Source: Alisma plantago-aquatica
Lineage: Eukaryota; Streptophyta; Magnoliopsida; Alismatales; Alismataceae
Length of the DNA stretch: 64,000 nt
Reading direction: 5' to 3'
Assembly (NCBI GenBank): GCA_963693085.1
Contig: OY856413.1
Location: 542,708,879 to 542,772,878 of the forward strand
The position numbers were made by a program, and so were the translations under genes. Below, one piece after another: positions 59,104 through 64,000 of this stretch. The notes under the pieces are model-generated. The model was not told the origin of the DNA, searched no databases, and worked only from the letters and a program-made list of their open reading frames with translations. The first letter of the stretch is position 1. Every line of letters starts with the position of its first letter.

Positions 59104-59665
59104 TTATGCGGGGCCATCAGGCCTTGTGCTGGGACGTCTTTGGCCGCTCTCTTCCTGCCGAGCATCCAGATTGGGAACCATGGCTGAGAGATTCAACCTC
59201 TCTTTTCTCTTCAGCAGCTCATTCAGATTGCTCTGGATTGCTTTGAACTTGTTCGCTATGTCTAGACGAACCAAGATAGGGGAGCTACTACCACCAGGTT
59301 CACCTTTAGGAAATACAAGAATATAGCAAATGCTTTAACTGAGAAAAATTCCTTACCTGTTCGGCACCCAAAAGGCTTGCCCCCAAGCCGCGCCCAGGGT
59401 GGTCGATGTTGGATGCCACTCTAGGATTCATTGCTACCTCTATCGCAAATTCTTCCACTACATCCTCTGCGTTGTAAGCCAAGTCATTCATCTCTCGGGG
59501 CGGTTTTAACCAGGATTCCTGAGTTGTCTGCTGCTTCTCCACCTCCTCCAAGTTCCTACTCATCTCATCCAGATCTTTGATCAGCTGTTCGATATCTTCA
59601 TCGACCTTCAACAATTCGGACACACGTTGACCAGCAAAGTCACAGACCGTGTTTATTGATTTTTA
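59104..59665 (-). pseudogene. NLR relic: Rx-type coiled-coil (CC) domain only
   Basis: The frame from about 59665 reads FAGQRVSELLKVDEDIEQL, then WLKPPREMNDLAYNAEDVVEEF (about 59515-59450). This is the Rx_N pattern with the EDVID-like EDVVEE motif of CC-NLR immune receptors. It reaches GAEQ followed by a GTAAGG donor-like site (59351-59356). A second piece (59303-59104) reads ANKFKAIQSNLNELLKRKER and QRRPSTRP, the usual CC to NB-ARC linker, and then meets a stop at 59104-59106. The gap between pieces is only 53 bp, short for a plant intron. There is no initiator Met, P-loop or LRR. It is probably a truncated pseudogene; a CC-only protein cannot be excluded. Confidence 0.68.
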
Positions 59666-60034
59666 GAAAAGAAGAAAAAACTAGATGGATGCAACAAATG
59701 TGTGGCTACCTGTGTCGGGGAGTTCTAATAAGATGTTGCAGTATAGCTGTTCAACGTTGGGTCTGTTACAATTCGAGAGACTCTTTGGCCTCAATGAGTA
59801 TGTTATCATAAATGATGCACGAAAAGAAAGAAAAGAAGTGCCTTTTAAGACCCATCTGATGAACGGATTTCATACACAAAATTGATGTTACTGTTGTTCA
59901 CTAAAAGAATGTGTTGCGGGCAAAATCTAAAAAAGTTGCATGAACGAACACAAAGGAGTGTAGATCATGAGAATTTTTATAGGAGAGACATGTGGATTGG
60001 GGTTGCCCACAGTCTGTCATCTATGTACTTCCAT
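59666..60034. other. Interval between NLR relic and ATTACA array
   Basis: No recognisable gene. A plus-strand frame at 59685-59885 (66 codons) has no family resemblance. Confidence 0.5.
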
Positions 60035-60640
60035 ATGACAAATGACACTTACTTATTACAATATGACTATCCATATTATAAAACTATCACCTACATTATA
60101 GTTGGTTCTTGCCTATTACAATGTGAATGTCCATATTACAGAGGACACTTGCTTATTACAATATGAGTATCCATATTACAAAACTATCACCTACATTACG
60201 GTTGGTTGTTGTCTATTACAATGTGACTGTCCATATTACAGATGACACTTGCTTATTACAATATGAGTTTTCATATTACAAAATTGTCACCTGCATTACA
60301 GTTGACTCTTGCCTATTACAATGTGATTTTCCATATTACAAATGGCACTTGCTTATTACAATATGAATATGTGTATTATAAAACTATCTCCTACATTACA
60401 GTTTGATCTTGCCTATTACAATGTGATTGTCCATATGACATGACACTTGCTTATTATAATATGACTATTCATATTACAAAAATATCACCTACATTACAAT
60501 TATCTCTTTCCTATTACAATGTGACTGCCCATATTACATATGTCACATGCTTATTACAATATGAGTATCCATATTACAAAATTATCGTCTACACTACGGT
60601 TGGCTCTTGCCTATTACAATGTGACTGAAATTATTACATT
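60035..60640 (+). repeat. Higher-order array: 5 x 20-bp ATTACA modules per 100-bp unit, about 6 units
   Basis: CTATTACAATGTGA recurs at about 60113, 60213, 60313, 60413, 60511 and 60611, a 100-bp period. Within a unit ATTACA starts every 20 bp (for example ATTACAATGTGACTGTCCAT, ATTACAGATGACACTTGCTT, ATTACAATATGAGTATCCAT, ATTACAAAACTATCACCTAC). The anchor hexamer is kept while the 14-bp remainder differs among the five modules. Open frames across it are by-products of the periodicity. Confidence 0.88.
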
Positions 60641-60880
60641 TTAGGGGTTGGTATGAAATTGTTGTCTCAAAATACATTACAAATATATAACAAAAGAAAC
60701 CCAATTCAAGCGTGATTTGATCCCCCTCCCGTCTATAGTTGGATGATATCAGTCGTTGCCGCCCCAGGCTCCGGCACAGTCAGTAGCAATGCCGACGCGC
60801 GTGACTCATGGTGATAGCCTTGTGCAGAGATCGAGTAAAAATGATATTTGTAACAGAAACAGCATAGTAATACAAAATGA
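60641..60880. other. Short GC-rich interruption in the ATTACA region
   Basis: 60720-60830 is GC-rich (GCCGCCCCAGGCTCCGGCACAG, GCCGACGCGCGTGACTC), unlike its AT-rich sides. It may be a captured gene fragment. It is too short to identify. Confidence 0.35.
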
Positions 60881-61170
60881 GTGTTTGTATTACAGATTTG
60901 GTCATCTCATTACAAACATTGCATGTCTCATTACAAATATGTATCTTCCTATTACAAAACAGATGCAGCGAATGAATGACCCTTTTGTATATACATTACA
61001 AAATGTCTATCGACCTTACAATTTATTCTGACATGTTACAATTTTTTATGTATGTTACAAAATACACACCCACCTTACAATTTGACAATTTGTTCTCTAA
61101 GATTATAATTTCTGTGTATGGATTACAAAATGTTTATTCGCCTTACAGATTATTCCGATGTATTATTATT
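60881..61170 (+). repeat. Looser ATTACA/TTACA repeats, 20-23-bp spacing
   Basis: TTACA recurs (60893, 60913, 60934, 60955, then in the 61000s) with spacing mostly 20-23 bp. It looks like a decayed or differently seeded extension of the 60035-60640 array. Confidence 0.65.
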
Positions 61171-61660
61171 TTGATTTGGAAGCAAAGAAGATGAAGCTAG
61201 CTGCTTTCTTCATATTTACTTTTAGTTCTATTTGTTTCATTATTGTGTCTATAGGAGACGAAGTTTGAAGCATGGAGGTGTATCAACACGACCAGAACGG
61301 ACCTATGAATAACAATTGTTATTATTATGATGATTTGTTCCTCCTATAGCCCCAACCTCCTCCGCCATCCCTTATTTATAGCTCCATTGTGGTTGCAGCT
61401 ATTTTCGATTCGTCTCCTTTTAACTAGTCATCCTCATCCCCATCCCTTGTTTAACTATTCGGCCTCATTCCCATCCCTTGTTTCAGTTTGCAATCAGATT
61501 AATTTATTTGTCGTTAGTTTCACTTGTTTCAATTTGCAATCAGATTACGTTCATCCAATAGATAAGTAAATAGAGGACGAGATAGAAGAAACACAGAATT
61601 ACAAATAAGAAAGAATGAGAGGTGAAGAAGACGACATGGATATTGGAGCACATTCCACAC
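61171..61660. other. Intergenic, minor C/T-rich duplication
   Basis: CCCATCCCTTGTTT occurs twice (about 61438 and 61472) and TTGCAATCAGATTA twice (about 61488 and 61535). No gene was found. Confidence 0.5.
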
Positions 61661-61663
61661 AAT

Positions 61664-61669
61664 TTTATT
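61664..61669 (-). terminator. Candidate poly(A) signal for the FLZ gene
   Basis: AATAAA on the minus strand, about 505 bp downstream of the FLZ stop codon. The intervening sequence (61670-62171) has no other feature and could be its 3' UTR. Other weaker signals are possible. Confidence 0.3.
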
Positions 61670-62171
61670 TACTCCACCAAGTGAATCGATCCAAACAAGG
61701 ATGTGCCTATAAGATAGGAGATTAACATCACATGGAGAAAGAATACAAGCAAAATATTTACAACACCAACACGACATCCAAAAAACTCAGAACAACATCT
61801 TGGCGATCCCTTTGATTTTAGAGGTCGTTCCCTTGTTGGTTAGTCCTTGAACGACATTTAGGATAGCTTCACTTACATTGAGATAGCCAAAATAGATTTT
61901 CTACAGGTACACGTCAGTTTCGCTATCAAAAAAGAAACGCAGACAATGTTGTGGAAGTCAGGCTAATGTTGCAAAACCAAGTAAGAACTACATGTACAAG
62001 GCAGCCTATGTCCTACCCTCCACATTGGTCAGGAATAAAATCAAACACCTAGCAGTCAATCTAATAAACTGCCAAGCAAGGCATTAGAAGCCCCATCTTG
62101 AAGGAGGAAGAATGACAAGGTCTGTGGTTGGTTGACTTGCTAGAAATAATCCTCATTGCCGGCAAGTACTA

Positions 62172-62570
62172 CTACAAAGCTCCCACCGCCACGACATTCG
62201 CCCTGGTCTCGACCTGCGCCGAAACTGACCCCGAGGCAGAAGCGGCCTTGGCCCTCCTCCTCTTCCTGTTTGCCCTCTCCTGTAGCTCGTCGATCCGGAG
62301 GTTCTCTTCCAGATAGTCCTCGGAGCAGAGTGACGTGTCGCCCTTGTACATGTATATGTCCTGGTTCCTCCTGAGGTACCTCCCGCACATGTGGCACTCG
62401 TCTAGGAAGTGGTGTCTCGAAGAAGCCGCGTCGTTGTCGTCTTCCTCTTCAAGGAATCTGGCGGCAAGGGACGGGTTGGGCTCTTGCGAGACGCTCATCG
62501 TCATGGCCTTGGCCAAGGAGCTGATGTCGCGGATGGTGGAGCGCTTGGCTCCCATCTGCTGGGAAGCCAT
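62172..62570 (-). CDS. FLZ (FCS-like zinc finger, DUF581) protein with variant fourth zinc ligand
   Basis: An intact 132-codon frame on the minus strand, ATG at 62570, TAG at 62172. The N-terminus (MASQQMGAKRSTIRDISSLA) is basic, followed by an acidic EEEDDND patch. The FLZ domain spans residues about 55-104: FLDECHMCGRYLRRNQDIYM, YKGDTSLCSEDYLEEN, LRIDELQERANRKRRR. FLZ proteins are plant-specific adaptors that bind SnRK1 kinase subunits. The usual FCSxECR reads LCSEDYL here, so the fourth zinc-binding Cys is Tyr and the Phe is Leu. The C-terminal tail is Ala/Val/Ser-rich. GC3 is high, unlike the flanks, and there are no internal stops, so it looks functional or only recently inactivated. No intron is needed to read it. 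The length is ordinary for small FLZ proteins. Confidence 0.85.
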   Translation of the reverse strand: MASQQMGAKRSTIRDISSLAKAMTMSVSQEPNPSLAARFLEEEDDNDAASSRHHFLDECHMCGRYLRRNQDIYMYKGDTSLCSEDYLEENLRIDELQERANRKRRRAKAASASGSVSAQVETRANVVAVGAL

Positions 62571-62925
62571 AGGGGGAATAGGGGTCCGTAGGGGGAACTC
62601 CGGCTGAATGGTTTGGATCCGAAGGGTATGGAGGTGTGTCGTCTCCGACCACCTTGCCTAGGCTATTCCACCGCCAGCGTCGTCAGGTGTCCCTAGATGC
62701 ACATGCCAACACCATGGGCTCGGTGAGGTTATCTCCGACAGTAGTTATTCCCCAATCCTTAGACGACAAGGAGACCACTGGGCGGCGGTGATGCGCTCGA
62801 CTCTTAGCCTGAAGGTTATGCAAACTTGACATACATGTTTCATAATTATGGAAGCGCGATATTTGTCAGGTAGCTAAATTAATCTACCCGCGCGGGCAAC
62901 GAAAACAAACTATATATATATATAT
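62571..62925 (-). promoter_or_regulatory. FLZ upstream region
   Basis: 62571-62800 is GC-rich and may include the 5' UTR. Further upstream the DNA is AT-rich with a CTACCCGCGCGGGCAAC patch (62884-62900) like the right end of the 57180-57535 element. I saw no clear TATA box. A MITE begins at 62926, so upstream control may have been altered by insertion. Confidence 0.35.
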
Positions 62926-63320
62926 GATCCAGTGAGAAACATATCTTGATGAGAGTATGAGAGGCATTTGAATAACTCTCCACATAAATCAATTTTTCAT
63001 AATTCAACCGTATAGATTACAAGTATACCTTAATATTTACCTTACTACAAAATTTCATCACCGTCTGATTTGTAGATCATTCACAACAACAAAATATTTT
63101 TTGACGCTCTATATTGAATTTCAGGCTGGCCGTTGGATGTAAAAAGTGTATATTGTACATATGGACATGTAAACAATGTCTGATTACAATGATTTTTTGT
63201 GAGAAGGTAAATAAAATGATATTTTTCCATCTATACGATTGGATTTTAAAAAACACTTCTGAATTTGTAGTTATTCAAATGCCTCTCATGCTCTCACCGT
63301 AGGATGTTTCTCACTAGATC
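62926..63320. mobile_element. MITE with about 52-bp inverted repeats (395 bp)
   Basis: The left end GATCCAGTGAGAAACATATC continues through TGAGAGTATGAGAGGCATTTG to AATAACT (62926-62977). The right end read inward is GATCTAGTGAGAAACATCCT with the same continuation (GAGAGCATGAGAGGCATTTG, AATAACTA). Mismatches are few. The interior is AT-rich and non-coding. TATATATA lies just outside the left end and (AT)n shortly beyond the right end. Superfamily not assigned; it resembles Mutator-type MITEs with long TIRs. Confidence 0.72.
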
Positions 63321-63321
63321 G

Positions 63322-63329
<8 letters not shown>

Positions 63330-63362
<33 letters not shown>

Positions 63363-63535
63363 GGGGGGGGTTAAGTGGGAGTGTGTTTGTGTGTGTGCAC
63401 GCATGTGTGTGCACATGAGTGTGGGTGTGTTGTGTGTGCATGTGTGTGTGTGCGTGCATGTACTTTTGTGTGTGTGCATGTACGTTTGTGCGTGTGCGCA
63501 TGTGTGTGTGTGCGCATGCATGTGTAATGTTGTCT
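63330..63535 (+). repeat. Compound microsatellite (AT)n, G10, (TG)n with CATG interruptions
   Basis: 63330-63358 AT repeats, a run of ten G around 63361-63370, then TG-rich sequence with GTGCATGTGTG words to 63530. The minus-strand Thr/His-rich frames here are repeat artefacts. Alternating purine-pyrimidine sequence of this length has Z-DNA potential. Confidence 0.9.
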
Positions 63536-63540
63536 GCATC

Positions 63541-64000
63541 AACATTACACAAATAACTTAACAATTATACACAAAGTTTCATGCCTTAATTTCTTTATCA
63601 AATCATACTTCCATTTATTTAGCATTAAACTTACATTTTTACATACCCAAACTAGTAGTTACTATACAATTAATTTACACAAGTATTTTTACATAATATG
63701 GCATTAATATGTAATGATATGCTTCATGAAGCTAACCCTCAAAGCAAATTGTATATGTTATTATACACGTGAAATATTTCAAACCTTTAAACATGAATCT
63801 AGCATGTCCTCTCTCAATATGATGTGTTTCTCTAATGTAATCATCCACCACATAGTGTGAATCAGCCAGACTAGATGTATGCCACTCACATTAAATATGT
63901 TTCAAACTTTGTCTAGCAAATTATGTGAACCATTATTAAAAGAATGCATGCCTTCTCCAAATGACGATAACATGCCAAATGAAACCCTTGGATGAATTTT
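63541..64000. other. AT-rich intergenic tail
   Basis: No gene, repeat or element end recognised. Confidence 0.5.

Noticed and set aside
60035..60640. CRISPR-like array (short repeat with variable spacers)
   Set aside because: Anchor is only 6 bp, the fillers repeat every 100 bp, and the window is plant nuclear DNA.
62409..62652. Other frames over the FLZ gene (plus and minus)
   Set aside because: GC-rich shadows of the FLZ frame; only the 132-codon frame carries the FLZ motifs.
63322..63564. Thr/His-rich minus frames
   Set aside because: Translation of the (TG)n microsatellite.

Overview
The window is plant nuclear DNA. The signs are Cassandra-type 5S/tRNA-Met retroelements, Ty1/copia and Ty3/Athila LTR retrotransposons, L1-type LINEs, hAT-like and MITE-like elements, an NLR coiled-coil fragment and an FLZ (FCS-like zinc finger, DUF581) gene. 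The high GC3 of the FLZ gene against AT-rich surroundings hints at a monocot or another early-diverging angiosperm, but the species cannot be named. About 90% of the window is transposable-element debris; only one gene (FLZ, minus strand, 62172-62570) looks like an intact host gene.

Layout. 1-1290: tandem Cassandra (LTR-internal-LTR-internal-LTR, 547-bp period, copies identical by eye). It sits in the untranslated leader of a degraded copia element (copia A, 1291-7800, plus strand, intact 3' LTR 5576-7800). Copia A itself lies in the 3' LTR of a much larger minus-strand Ty3/Athila-like element spanning 7801-28188 (5' LTR 26595-28188, PBS 26571-26588, gag-protease-RT-RNase H-integrase from about 22630 down to 17210). 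Between its integrase and its 3' LTR this element carries a decayed 4.8-kb reading frame (15513 to about 10740). That frame encodes a coiled coil and two successive C48/Ulp1-type SUMO-protease modules, in the place where Athila elements usually carry their env-like ORF. This is the most interesting object in the window.

28189-43340: very AT-rich, old sequence with no intact gene. It holds a pair of diverged 1.5-1.6-kb direct repeats, LINE reverse transcriptase, endonuclease and RNase H/zf-RVT remnants, and a short copia RNase H fragment. 43370-46842: a second LTR type with a tRNA-iMet PBS and only the start of an internal region. 46843-about 52130: copia B, a relative of copia A with its 5' LTR, PBS, gag and zinc knuckle, decayed downstream. 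About 52150-55825: the 3' half of a SIRE/Maximus-like copia with an intact LTR (54297-55825). 55826-64000: a more gene-like end with microsatellites, a hAT-like element, three MITE-like elements, a coiled-coil-only NLR relic, an ATTACA array built on an exact 20-bp module, and the FLZ gene.

Cross-cutting pattern: four unrelated LTR families here (copia A/B, the Athila-like element, the SIRE-like element) each hold a cluster of short CG-containing near-palindromic repeats (ACCGATCGGT, GGTCGAGAC, AACTCGATCGA types) just upstream of the LTR TATA box. The same arrangement recurs inside the Athila-like element, upstream of the C48 frame. Boundaries were read by eye; percentages and family assignments have not been checked by alignment.
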